Positions 1-6,175 are shown, counted from the stretch's first letter. The stretch: DNA of 7,585 nt from Thermodesulfatator sp. (GCA_027036915.1 JALWCD010000007.1:2384-9968); one strand, 5' to 3'. Translations and numbers: made by a program. Notes: generated from the sequence alone by a model not told the origin.

Positions 1-252
1 ATTCAGGAGATAGACCAGATCGCTTCGGCCATCGCGGCCGCGGTGGAGGAGCAGACCGCGGTTATCTCGGATATCGCGCAGAAGGTGGAGGATCAGAAGG
101 GAGGAGCCGAGAAATTTGCCCGGGAGGCCGAAGAGGCCCATGAAGCGGCCCTGAAGACCCTTACCGGTATCAAAGAAAATCTGGAATCCATGAAAGAACT
201 GGTGGAGACCGCCAAGGAGCTGGCCCAGACCGTCTCCCGGTTCAAGATCTAA
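1..252 (+). CDS. Methyl-accepting chemotaxis protein, C-terminal fragment
   Basis: The reading frame is open from base 1 and ends at a TAA at 250-252, giving the last 83 residues of a protein that begins upstream of the window. The visible part is almost entirely helical and heptad-like. It opens with IQEIDQIASAIAAAVEEQTA, which resembles the C-terminal arm of the cytoplasmic signalling hairpin of chemoreceptors, where helix residues line up as I..IA.AI..AVEEQTA. It ends with a short helix finishing VSRFKI. No CheR-binding pentapeptide is seen at the C-terminus. In the family this domain forms a coiled-coil bundle that controls CheA kinase through CheW. The sensory domain, membrane segments and signalling tip lie outside the window, so the ligand and topology cannot be given. 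The stop codon lies two bases before the thrC start, so the two genes are probably cotranscribed. Confidence 0.85.
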   Translation: MQEIDQIASAIAAAVEEQTAVISDIAQKVEDQKGGAEKFAREAEEAHEAALKTLTGIKENLESMKELVETAKELAQTVSRFKI

Positions 253-254
253 GC

Positions 255-1643
255 ATGCGCTACCTAAGCACGCGGGGGAAGGTGGCCCCCCTTTCGTTCA
301 GGCAGACGGTTCTTTCCGGTCTGGCCGAAGACGGGGGGCTTATTTTGCCCGAGAGGGTCCCCGTGCTCTCGGAGAACGAAATAAGGCTCCTGCGGGATCT
401 TCCGTATCAGGAACTGGCCTTTCGGATCTTCCGTTATTTCGTGGACGACATTCCGGAAGAGGATCTCAAAGGACTCATTCAGCGGGCCTACGCTACCTTT
501 GATCATCCCGAGATCACCCCGGTGGTGAGGAAGGGGCCGGTCTGGATCTTGGAACTCTTTCATGGTCCCACTCTGGCCTTCAAGGACGTGGCCCTGCAGT
601 TTCTGGGACATCTTTTCGAGTACCTCCTGGCCGAGCGGGGCGAGCGGATGAACATCCTGGGGGCCACCTCGGGCGACACCGGCTCGGCGGCCATCTACGG
701 GGTGCGGGGTAAGAAGAACCTGGCCATCTTCATTCTGCATCCCCACGGAAGGGTCTCCCCGGTGCAGGCCCTGCAGATGACCACCGTGACCGACCCCAAC
801 GTCTTCAATCTCGCTATCGAGGGCACCTTCGACGACTGTCAGGCCATCGTGAAAGGCCTTTTTGCGGACCTGGACTTTAAGAAACGTTATCGTCTCGGGG
901 CGGTCAATTCCATCAACTGGGCCCGGGTTCTGGCCCAGATCGTTTATTATTTCTGGGCCTACTTTCGGGTTACCGAGGCCGAGGGGGTGGAGAGGGTCCG
1001 TTTTTCCGTGCCCACCGGAAACTTCGGGGACATTTTTGCGGGGTATCTCGCGCGGCGGATGCTTTCCGGCCGCATAGAACGCCTGATCCTGGCCACCAAC
1101 GAAAACGACATCCTCACCCGGTTCGTCAACCGAGGGGATTATTCCGTGCGGGAGGTGGTGCCCACCATCAGTCCCTCTATGGACATCCAGGTGGCCTCCA
1201 ATTTTGAACGTTATCTCTACTATCTCTGGGGGGAAGATCCGGCCCGGGTGCGGGAGGCCATGGCGTGTTTCGGGGAAGAAAGACGCCTGGTGTTCTCTCC
1301 GGAGGAGCTGGAAAAGGTTCGGGAGGATTTTCTTTCGGCCTCGGTCACCCAGGAGGAGACCCTGGAGACCATCCGAAGGTTTTATCGGGACACAGGTTAC
1401 ATCCTGGATCCCCACACTGCGGTGGGGGTACGGGCGGCCCTGGAGTTTCTGGAGGGCTACCCCGTGATCTGTCTGGCCACCGCTCATCCGGCCAAGTTTC
1501 CGGAGGCGGTCTCCCGGGCTCTGGGTTTTGAACCCCCGGTTCCGGAGCCTTTAAGGGATCTGGCCTCCAGGCCCCGTCGAGTGGTCATTCTTCCGGCCGA
1601 GATGGAAGCCGTCCGTCGTTTTATCTCCGAACACGCCCTTTAG
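255..1643 (+). CDS. thrC: Threonine synthase (PLP-dependent)
   Basis: This 462-residue protein converts O-phospho-L-homoserine to L-threonine and phosphate, the last step of threonine synthesis in the cytoplasm. The start fits the family, which opens with a YxSTRG segment (here MRYLSTRG) followed by LAEDGGLILPE (residues 23-33). The PLP lysine should be K110 in HGPTLAFKD (103-111). The phosphate and cofactor loops are visible as GATSGDTGS (136-144) and PTGNFGD (253-259), and NSINWAR lies at 218-224. Length and the LHPHGRVSPVQ segment (161-171) match the longer E. coli/yeast type rather than the short Bacillus type. No clear Shine-Dalgarno precedes the ATG; the upstream stop at 250-252 is two bases away, so translational coupling to the chemoreceptor is likely. 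The stop is TAG at 1641-1643. No frameshift or missing key residue was seen. Confidence 0.97.
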   Translation: MRYLSTRGKVAPLSFRQTVLSGLAEDGGLILPERVPVLSENEIRLLRDLPYQELAFRIFRYFVDDIPEEDLKGLIQRAYATFDHPEITPVVRKGPVWILELFHGPTLAFKDVALQFLGHLFEYLLAERGERMNILGATSGDTGSAAIYGVRGKKNLAIFILHPHGRVSPVQALQMTTVTDPNVFNLAIEGTFDDCQAIVKGLFADLDFKKRYRLGAVNSINWARVLAQIVYYFWAYFRVTEAEGVERVRFSVPTGNFGDIFAGYLARRMLSGRIERLILATNENDILTRFVNRGDYSVREVVPTISPSMDIQVASNFERYLYYLWGEDPARVREAMACFGEERRLVFSPEELEKVREDFLSASVTQEETLETIRRFYRDTGYILDPHTAVGVRAALEFLEGYPVICLATAHPAKFPEAVSRALGFEPPVPEPLRDLASRPRRVVILPAEMEAVRRFISEHAL

Positions 1644-1647
1644 TTTC

Positions 1648-1676
1648 TTGACAAAAATATTTTTTTGGACTAACAT
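1648..1676 (+). promoter_or_regulatory. Sigma70-type promoter of the Rrf2 regulator gene
   Basis: A perfect -35 hexamer TTGACA (1648-1653) is followed by a 17-base spacer and a -10 candidate TAACAT (1671-1676, four of six matches to TATAAT). The spacer is A/T-rich. Transcription would start near 1683, about 18 bases before the ATG at 1701. The -35 box begins five bases after the thrC stop. The -10 box falls inside the inverted repeat at 1661-1687, so a bound repressor would block polymerase. The start site is inferred from spacing only. Confidence 0.8.
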
Positions 1677-1687
1677 TGTCCAAAAAA
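1661..1687. promoter_or_regulatory. Perfect inverted-repeat operator, probable Rrf2 autoregulatory site
   Basis: The left arm TTTTTTGGAC (1661-1670) and right arm GTCCAAAAAA (1678-1687) are perfect reverse complements separated by the seven bases TAACATT. The 27-base footprint is similar in size to known sites of dimeric Rrf2 regulators such as IscR and NsrR. It covers the -10 box and probable start of the promoter for the Rrf2 gene immediately downstream, which is the classic geometry of autorepression. A transcription terminator is unlikely: the stem is mostly A-T and the 3' tail is A-rich, not T-rich. That the Rrf2 protein binds here is inference from position and symmetry. Confidence 0.75.
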
Positions 1688-1690
1688 CTT

Positions 1691-1694
1691 GAGG
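1691..1694 (+). promoter_or_regulatory. Shine-Dalgarno GAGG deciding the Rrf2 start
   Basis: GAGG lies six bases before the ATG at 1701. An in-frame TTG at 1689 would give a longer protein, but it overlaps this site and would add MRAA before the canonical Rrf2 opening MKITQAEDY. The ATG at 1701 is therefore preferred. Confidence 0.7.
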
Positions 1695-1700
1695 GCAGCC

Positions 1701-2147
1701 ATGAAGATTACGCAGGCCGAGGACTACGGTATCAGGTGTGTCCTTTATCTTTCGCGCTATCCCAAAAAGGTCATTCCACGCTGGAAGATTGCGCGAGCCA
1801 TGGATATTCCGGAGCCCTTTCTGGCCAAGATTGCTCAGGATCTGGCCCGGGCCGGGATCATTGAGATCATCAGGGGCCGAAAGGGAGGTTACCGGCTGAG
1901 AATACCTCCGGAGGAGCTCTCTCTTCTTCGGGTCATGGAAGCCATGAGCGGGGAACTTTTCCTGAGTCCCTGCGTGCTCGATCCCACCAATTGCCGTCGT
2001 CAACCACTCTGTCCGGTACATCACACCTGGAAGGAACTGGTGGATCTCATCCGCCAGAAACTCGATGGCACCACTTTCGCAGATCTGGTCCAGAAGGAAA
2101 CCTGCCTGCTTGACAGGCGCTCCAGAAAATCGCATAATCCCGGATAA
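1701..2147 (+). CDS. Rrf2-family transcriptional regulator with putative Fe-S ligands
   Basis: The 148-residue protein has the usual Rrf2 size. It opens with MKITQAEDYGIRCVLYLS, the typical first helix, followed by a winged helix-turn-helix across about residues 22-66. The wing motif RGRKGGYRL is at 58-66. A long dimerisation helix is expected to follow at about 71-85. Three cysteines, C91, C98 and C104, then H107, form a C-x6-C-x5-C-x2-H cluster. This resembles the ligand sets of IscR and NsrR, and D8 matches the position of the Asp ligand reported for NsrR. The protein is therefore likely to bind an iron-sulfur cluster and sense redox state, NO or cluster supply; the actual signal cannot be told from sequence. 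A further cysteine, C135, lies in a basic tail ending SRKSHNPG. Its own promoter carries a perfect inverted repeat, suggesting autoregulation, and cydAB downstream are plausible targets. I do not assign iscR, nsrR or another symbol. Confidence 0.9.
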   Translation: MKITQAEDYGIRCVLYLSRYPKKVIPRWKIARAMDIPEPFLAKIAQDLARAGIIEIIRGRKGGYRLRIPPEELSLLRVMEAMSGELFLSPCVLDPTNCRRQPLCPVHHTWKELVDLIRQKLDGTTFADLVQKETCLLDRRSRKSHNPG

Positions 2148-2169
2148 GGGGGTGAGATCTATGCGATGA
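2145..2169 (+). promoter_or_regulatory. Orphan near-consensus Shine-Dalgarno followed by a minimal ORF
   Basis: The stretch TAAGGGGGTGA (2145-2155), which includes the Rrf2 stop, differs at one base from the full anti-SD complement TAAGGAGGTGA. Five bases later comes ATG CGA TGA (2161-2169), a two-codon ORF. Its stop overlaps a second ATG at 2166 that opens a 15-codon frame, reading MKPGSLGFLYSFYLK and ending at the TAA 2211-2213. Neither frame resembles a known protein, and 15 residues is short for a membrane subunit. It may be a leader ORF, a remnant start or chance. Confidence 0.3.
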
Positions 2170-2202
2170 AGCCTGGAAGTTTGGGTTTCCTTTATTCCTT
2201 TT

Positions 2203-2228
2203 ATTTAAAATAAGGTCCAATTTTAAAT
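2203..2228. promoter_or_regulatory. AT-rich inverted repeat upstream of cydA, possible promoter/operator
   Basis: ATTTAAAAT (2203-2211) and ATTTTAAAT (2220-2228) are perfect 9-base reverse complements around an 8-base centre that contains GGTCC. The bases GTCCAA (2215-2220) equal the inner six bases of the right arm of the operator at 1678-1687, so this may be a half-site for the same regulator. TAAAAT at 2206-2211 could serve as a -10 box for cydAB, but no good -35 is found at normal spacing; TTGGGT at 2181-2186 is 19 bases away. The repeat ends 22 bases before the cydA ATG. AT-rich DNA makes such repeats likelier by chance, so function is tentative. Confidence 0.4.
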
Positions 2229-2235
2229 TTATTTG

Positions 2236-2245
2236 AAAGGAGGGG
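2236..2245 (+). promoter_or_regulatory. Strong Shine-Dalgarno deciding the cydA start
   Basis: AAAGGAGGGG lies five bases before the ATG at 2251. An in-frame TTG at 2233 sits upstream of this site and would add KGGVS to the N-terminus, so the ATG is the better start. The same AAAGGAGGGG string precedes cydB. Confidence 0.85.
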
Positions 2246-2250
2246 TATCG

Positions 2251-3558
2251 ATGGATGTCTTGTGGGCTTCAAGATTGCAATTTGCGGTGGCGGCTTTCTT
2301 TCACTTTCTTTTCGTGCCTTTGACTCTCGGTCTTTCTCTTCTTACGGCCATTTATGAGACCATTTACGTAAAGACCGGAGATGAGGATTACAAGCGGGCG
2401 GCCAGGTTCTGGGGAAGACTCTTTCTGATCAACTTCGCCCTGGGGGTGGTTACCGGAATCACCCTGGAGTTCCAGTTCGGGACCAACTGGCGCTATTATT
2501 CGGAATACGTGGGCGACATCTTCGGCTCGCTTTTGGCCATCGAGGCCACGCTGGCCTTTTTCCTGGAGTCCACCTTTATCGCGGTCTGGGCCTTCGGCTG
2601 GAACCGTCTTTCCCCGAAGGTGCACTGTCTGGCCATCTGGCTTACGGCCCTGGCTTCCAATATTTCGGCCCTCTGGATCCTGATCGCCAACGGCTGGATG
2701 CAGCATCCGGTGGGTTATGTAATCAGGAACGGTCGGGCGGAGCTCCAGGACTTCGCCGCGGTGGTCTTCAATAAGTTCGCCTGGCTGGAGTTTTTGCACA
2801 CCGTCCCTGCAGCCTACGTTCTTTCCGGTTTCTTCGTCTTGGGGGTTTCGGCCTGGCATCTTCTCCGGAAAAACGAGGTGGAGTTTTTCAGGAAGAGTTT
2901 CAGGGTGGCCGCGGTCTGGACCGCGGTCTTTTCACTTTTTCTTTTCGTGGAGGGGCATCTCCACGGGACCGAGGTAGCTCATACCCAGCCCACCAAGCTC
3001 GCGGCCATGGAGGCCCTCTGGGAGACCGAAAAGGGCGCTCCCTGGACCCTTTTTGCCATCCCGGACGAGAAAAATGAACGCAACCTCTTCGAAATCAAGA
3101 TCCCCAAGCTTCTAAGCCTTTTAGCCTTTCATTCTACGGAAGCCGAGGTGAAAGGGCTCAAAGCCTTCCCGCCTGAGGAACGGCCCCCGGTGAATCTTAC
3201 CTTCTGGTCCTTCAGGATCATGGTAGGCCTGGGCCTGTGGTTTGTGCTTCTTTCCCTCTGGGCCTTTAAGAATAGGGAAAATCCTCTCCAGTCCCCCAGG
3301 ATGCTAAAGGCCCTTATTTTTACCCTTCCTCTTCCCTATATCGCCATTGAGGCCGGCTGGATGGTGGCCGAGGTGGGCCGGCAGCCCTGGATCGTTTACG
3401 GGCTGATGAAGACCGCCGAGGCGGTCTCTCCCCTCTCACCGGTCCAGGTCACGGTCACGCTTCTGGCCTTTGTGGTGTTCTACGCCGTTCTCGGAGTGAT
3501 CGATTTCTGGCTACTGGCCCACTATGCTCGAAAAGGGCCGGAACCGGTAAAGGCTTAA
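2251..3558 (+). CDS. cydA: Cytochrome bd quinol oxidase subunit I
   Basis: This 435-residue membrane protein carries the quinol site and the three haems of bd oxidase, which reduces O2 to water with electrons from quinol. About nine membrane helices are visible. By comparison with E. coli CydA, H18, H183 and M324 fit the haem ligands, E98 and E106 the conserved acidic pair, K249 and E254 the quinol-loop residues in QPTKLAAMEALWE, R322 the arginine of FRIM, and E374 and R377 the residues of AEVGRQPW (373-380). These assignments rest on remembered family motifs. The protein is shorter than the roughly 520 residues of E. coli CydA. The region after the Q-loop N-terminal half is compact (about 234-316), so it is a short-Q-loop form. 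The start at 2251 has a strong SD. Its position after an Fe-S-type Rrf2 gene suggests control by oxygen, NO or redox state. In an anaerobe it would mainly scavenge oxygen. Confidence 0.97.
   Translation: MDVLWASRLQFAVAAFFHFLFVPLTLGLSLLTAIYETIYVKTGDEDYKRAARFWGRLFLINFALGVVTGITLEFQFGTNWRYYSEYVGDIFGSLLAIEATLAFFLESTFIAVWAFGWNRLSPKVHCLAIWLTALASNISALWILIANGWMQHPVGYVIRNGRAELQDFAAVVFNKFAWLEFLHTVPAAYVLSGFFVLGVSAWHLLRKNEVEFFRKSFRVAAVWTAVFSLFLFVEGHLHGTEVAHTQPTKLAAMEALWETEKGAPWTLFAIPDEKNERNLFEIKIPKLLSLLAFHSTEAEVKGLKAFPPEERPPVNLTFWSFRIMVGLGLWFVLLSLWAFKNRENPLQSPRMLKALIFTLPLPYIAIEAGWMVAEVGRQPWIVYGLMKTAEAVSPLSPVQVTVTLLAFVVFYAVLGVIDFWLLAHYARKGPEPVKA
2907..2945 (+). other. GC-rich hairpin with T-rich tail inside cydA
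   Basis: GGCCGCGG (2907-2914) can pair with CCGCGGTC (2921-2928), including one G-U pair, and T2915-A2920 can close the stem further over a CTGG loop. TTTT follows at 2929-2932, then CACTTTTTCTTTTC. It has the shape of an intrinsic terminator but lies in the coding sequence, where the codons specify a hydrophobic helix (VAAVWTAVFSLFLFV). It may simply reflect GC-rich Ala/Val codons followed by Phe/Leu codons. Confidence 0.3.
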
Positions 3559-3586
3559 AATTTTCAGATTAAAGGAGGGGAAAGCT

Positions 3587-4624
3587 ATGGAACACAATGT
3601 CTTTCAAATAATCTGGTTTGTGCTCTGGGGAGTTCTGTGGGCCGTCTATTTTGTGCTGGACGGCTTTGACCTGGGGGCCGGTATCCTTCTGCCCTGTGTG
3701 GCCAAAAACGAGACCGAGCGCCGGGCGATCTATCAGGCCGTGGGGCCGTTCTGGGACGGCAACGAGGTCTGGCTGATTACGGCCGGAGGGGCCACCTTCG
3801 CGGCCTTCCCCAAGACCTACGCCGTGATGTTCAGCGGTCTTTACACCGCCCTTTATCTGCTGCTTTTCGCCCTCATCATCCGGGGCGTGGCCATCGAGTT
3901 CCGGGGTAAGGTGGAAAGCCCGGGCTGGCGCAGGTTCTGGGACTTCCTCTTCTGGATCGGTTCCCTGATCCCGGCCCTCATCCTGGGAGTGGCCTTCGCG
4001 AACATCTTCAAGGGCCTCCCCATCGACGAAAAGGGTCTTTTCCGGGGGTCGTTCCTTTCCCTGCTGAACCCCTACGCCCTTCTCGGAGGCGTGCTTTTTA
4101 TCCTGGCCTTCTCCGTTCACGGGGCCACCTGGCTGGCCTATCGTATAAACGGTGAGTTGCGGGAGCGCCTGGCCCGGGACGCCAAGATCCTCTGGATCTT
4201 CGAGGCCGTGGTGGTGGTGGCCTTTCTGCTTTTCTCGCTCAAGCTCACCCCTCTCTGGAACAATTATCTCAAGGCTCCCATCCTTTTTGTCTTTCCGCTT
4301 CTGGCGGTGGTGGGCCTTCTCCTGATCCCTTACTTTCTCAATCGGGAGCGGTGGCTGGCGGCCTTTCTTTCCTCCGGGGCCCTGATCCTGGGCTTTACCG
4401 CCTGGGGCGTGGCCGGGCTTTTCCCCAATCTCTTTCCCTCAAGCCTCAATCCGGAATGGTCGCTCACCATCTTCAACAGCTCTTCAAGCCCCCTCACCCT
4501 TAAGATCATGACGGTGGTGGCCGTGATCTTCGTGCCCATCGTGCTGGCCTACACCTTCTGGACCTATCGCACCTTTTCCTATCGGATTACCAAAGAGGAA
4601 CTTTCCTACGCCGAGGGCTATTAA
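3587..4624 (+). CDS. cydB: Cytochrome bd quinol oxidase subunit II
   Basis: This 345-residue, strongly hydrophobic protein is the second core subunit of bd oxidase and partners CydA in the inner membrane. Family signatures are the first helix ending in YFVLDGFDLGAG (21-32) and GPFWDGNEVWLITAGGA (53-69). About eight membrane segments can be picked out. The length is slightly below the 379 residues of E. coli CydB. AAAGGAGGGG (3571-3580) lies six bases before the ATG, and only 28 bases separate it from the cydA stop, so the two are cotranscribed. A strong terminator begins 12 bases after its stop. No cydX-like small ORF follows within the unit, and no cydCD exporter genes, which are needed for bd assembly in some bacteria, are in the window. 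No defect was seen. Confidence 0.97.
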   Translation: MEHNVFQIIWFVLWGVLWAVYFVLDGFDLGAGILLPCVAKNETERRAIYQAVGPFWDGNEVWLITAGGATFAAFPKTYAVMFSGLYTALYLLLFALIIRGVAIEFRGKVESPGWRRFWDFLFWIGSLIPALILGVAFANIFKGLPIDEKGLFRGSFLSLLNPYALLGGVLFILAFSVHGATWLAYRINGELRERLARDAKILWIFEAVVVVAFLLFSLKLTPLWNNYLKAPILFVFPLLAVVGLLLIPYFLNRERWLAAFLSSGALILGFTAWGVAGLFPNLFPSSLNPEWSLTIFNSSSSPLTLKIMTVVAVIFVPIVLAYTFWTYRTFSYRITKEELSYAEGY

Positions 4625-4636
4625 TTTCTAAGCTTT

Positions 4637-4664
4637 GGGGCGGGATCAATTCCCGCCCCTTTTT
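4637..4664 (+). terminator. Intrinsic terminator after cydB
   Basis: GGGGCGGG (4637-4644) pairs perfectly with CCCGCCCC (4652-4659). A4645 and T4651 add a ninth pair, leaving the five-base loop TCAAT. Five T residues follow at 4660-4664. It sits 12 bases after the cydB stop and upstream of the rho promoter, so it separates the cyd and rho units. Confidence 0.93.
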
Positions 4665-4675
4665 GAGTTTTCCTC

Positions 4676-4703
4676 TTGACAGCTTTTTTCCCTTCTTTAT
4701 AGT
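4676..4703 (+). promoter_or_regulatory. Sigma70-type promoter of the rho operon
   Basis: A perfect -35 TTGACA (4676-4681) is separated by 16 bases from TATAGT (4698-4703), five of six matches to TATAAT. Transcription would begin near 4710, giving a leader of about 90 bases before rho. It lies immediately after the cydB terminator. Confidence 0.82.
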
Positions 4704-4798
4704 TTCAATTAGCCCTTGAGGCTCTTGCGGGTCTGCCCTCCTGAGGAGTCAGGAAAGAAAAATCCCGGAATCTAAATCTCAATTAAGAGGTGAGTTTT
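4704..4798 (+). other. rho leader region with small hairpin
   Basis: The leader contains TCCTGA (4739-4744) and TCAGGA (4749-4754), perfect reverse complements around GGAG, which could form a six-base-pair hairpin. No terminator-like T-run follows. In E. coli, rho is controlled by Rho-dependent attenuation in its leader. A similar loop is possible here, but nothing in the sequence proves it. The final bases carry GAGGTGA (4788-4793 region), an excellent Shine-Dalgarno five bases before the ATG at 4799; the in-frame GTG at 4790 lies inside that site and is not the likely start. Confidence 0.45.
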
Positions 4799-6112
4799 AT
4801 GTCTCAGGAAACCCTGGTGAATGTCGAAGAGCTGGAGGAGAGAAGCGGGGCGGTTGAGGTCCTTGATCTCAAGGATCTGCGTCAGCGACCCTTGAGCGAG
4901 CTGGCCGGTCTGGCCGAGGCCTTCGGGGTGGAAAACGCTTCCGGTCTGCGCAAACAGGAGTTGATTTCGGCCATCGTGCGCACCCATCTGGAAAAAGGGG
5001 GCGAGGTTCGGGCCGAAGGGGTCCTCGAGGTCCTTCCGGAGGGCTTCGGTTTCCTGCGTTTTCCGGATTACAGCTACCTTCCCGGGCCGGAGGACATTTA
5101 CGTTTCTCCTTCCCAGATCCGGCGTTTCGGGCTGCGGACCGGGGATACCATTACCGGTTTCATCCGTCCGCCGAAAGAAGGGGAGAAATATTTCGCGCTG
5201 CTCAAGATCGAAAGGATCAACTTCCAGTCTCCCGAAAAGGCGCGGCTGAGGGTGCCCTTTGACAGCCTGACCCCCATCTATCCCAACGAGTGGTTGCGGC
5301 TTGAGACCGATCCGGACAATTTTTCCACCCGGATCATCGATCTCTTCACCCCCATCGGGAAGGGGCAGCGCGGGCTCATCGTGGCCCCCCCTCGTACCGG
5401 AAAGACCATGCTTTTACAGAACATCGCCAACGGCATCGCCCGCAATTATCCGGACATCTATCTCATCATCCTCCTCATCGACGAACGTCCCGAAGAGGTT
5501 ACCGACATGGAACGCAGCGTGCCGGCCGCGGAAGTCATAAGTTCCACCTTCGATGAGCCTCCCCAGCGCCACACCCAGGTGGCCGAGATCGTGATCGAAA
5601 GAGCCAAGCGCCTGGTGGAGCATGGTTACGATGTGGTGATCCTGCTCGACAGTCTCACGCGTCTGGCCCGGGCTTACAACACCGTGGTACCTCCCAGCGG
5701 CAAACTCCTTTCCGGAGGCATCGACGCCAACGCCCTCCACAAACCCAAACGCTTCTTCGGAGCGGCCCGGAATATCGAGGAGGGCGGAAGCCTAACCATC
5801 ATCGCGACCTGCCTGGTGGACACGGGAAGCCGCATGGACGAGGTGATCTTCGAGGAATTCAAGGGTACGGGCAACCTGGAAATCCATCTGGATCGGCGGC
5901 TGGCCGATCGGCGTATCTGGCCGGCCATCGACATCCACCACAGCGGCACCCGGAAGGAGGAGTTACTGCTTCCTCCTGAGATCCTCCACCGGGTCTGGCT
6001 CCTGCGGAAGGTCCTCTCTCCGCTTAATCCTGTGGACTGCATGGAATTTTTGCTCGATAAGATGAAGGACACCCGGAACAACGCCGAATTTCTGGCTTCC
6101 ATGAATCAGTAA
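4799..6112 (+). CDS. rho: Transcription termination factor Rho
   Basis: This 437-residue protein is a hexameric ATP-dependent RNA translocase that ends transcription of untranslated RNA. Order of parts: a helical N-terminal Rho_N region at about 24-66 ([20 protein letters not shown] onward); a cold-shock-like primary RNA-binding domain at about 70-142 with the RNP1-like GFGFLRF (82-88) and [20 protein letters not shown]; and the RecA-type ATPase core. The Walker A is APPRTGKT (196-203), the catalytic glutamate is probably E229 in LLIDERPEE, and Walker B ends at D284 in VVILLDS. R385 in SGTRKEE fits the arginine finger. E. coli has K-A where this protein has R199-T200 in the P-loop, a natural family variant. 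No large N-terminal insertion is present. The 62-base gap to rpmE holds no terminator, so rho, rpmE and prfA probably form one operon. Confidence 0.98.
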   Translation: MSQETLVNVEELEERSGAVEVLDLKDLRQRPLSELAGLAEAFGVENASGLRKQELISAIVRTHLEKGGEVRAEGVLEVLPEGFGFLRFPDYSYLPGPEDIYVSPSQIRRFGLRTGDTITGFIRPPKEGEKYFALLKIERINFQSPEKARLRVPFDSLTPIYPNEWLRLETDPDNFSTRIIDLFTPIGKGQRGLIVAPPRTGKTMLLQNIANGIARNYPDIYLIILLIDERPEEVTDMERSVPAAEVISSTFDEPPQRHTQVAEIVIERAKRLVEHGYDVVILLDSLTRLARAYNTVVPPSGKLLSGGIDANALHKPKRFFGAARNIEEGGSLTIIATCLVDTGSRMDEVIFEEFKGTGNLEIHLDRRLADRRIWPAIDIHHSGTRKEELLLPPEILHRVWLLRKVLSPLNPVDCMEFLLDKMKDTRNNAEFLASMNQ

Positions 6113-6162
6113 CTTGCGGCCCGAAAGAAGATCGTTAAACTAAACCCAGAAATTCGGTCCTG

Positions 6163-6170
6163 AAGGGAGG
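6163..6170 (+). promoter_or_regulatory. Shine-Dalgarno of rpmE
   Basis: AAGGGAGG lies five bases before the ATG at 6176 and supports that start. The A/T-richer stretch at 6130-6145 upstream includes TAAACT, but no convincing -35 box accompanies it. Confidence 0.75.
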
Positions 6171-6175
6171 CGGAG

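Noticed and set aside
264..1487. A 407-codon open frame on the minus strand opposite thrC
   Set aside because: Its translation has low-complexity Gly/Pro/His-rich composition and no recognisable domain, while the + strand carries an intact thrC. It is a shadow of GC-rich codon bias.
1551..2135. A 194-codon minus-strand frame opposite the thrC end and the Rrf2 gene
   Set aside because: It spans the Rrf2 promoter and operator and has no recognisable domain.
2175..2200. Possible terminator after the Rrf2 gene (GGAA...TTCC then T-rich)
   Set aside because: The stem is only four base pairs with an eight-base loop, too weak for an intrinsic terminator. Read-through into cydAB is possible.
4716..4775. 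A 20-codon TTG-initiated ORF in the rho leader
   Set aside because: It has no Shine-Dalgarno, a weak start codon and no recognisable peptide. A frame of this length is expected by chance.
5952..5976. AGGAGGA/TCCTCCT inverted repeat inside rho
   Set aside because: It is a seven-base repeat in coding sequence made of Glu- and Pro-type codons, with no T-run and no regulatory context.
6114..6141. Possible internal promoter before rpmE (TTGCGG, 16 bases, TAAACT)
   Set aside because: Only three and four of six bases match the consensus boxes. Read-through from the rho promoter explains expression.
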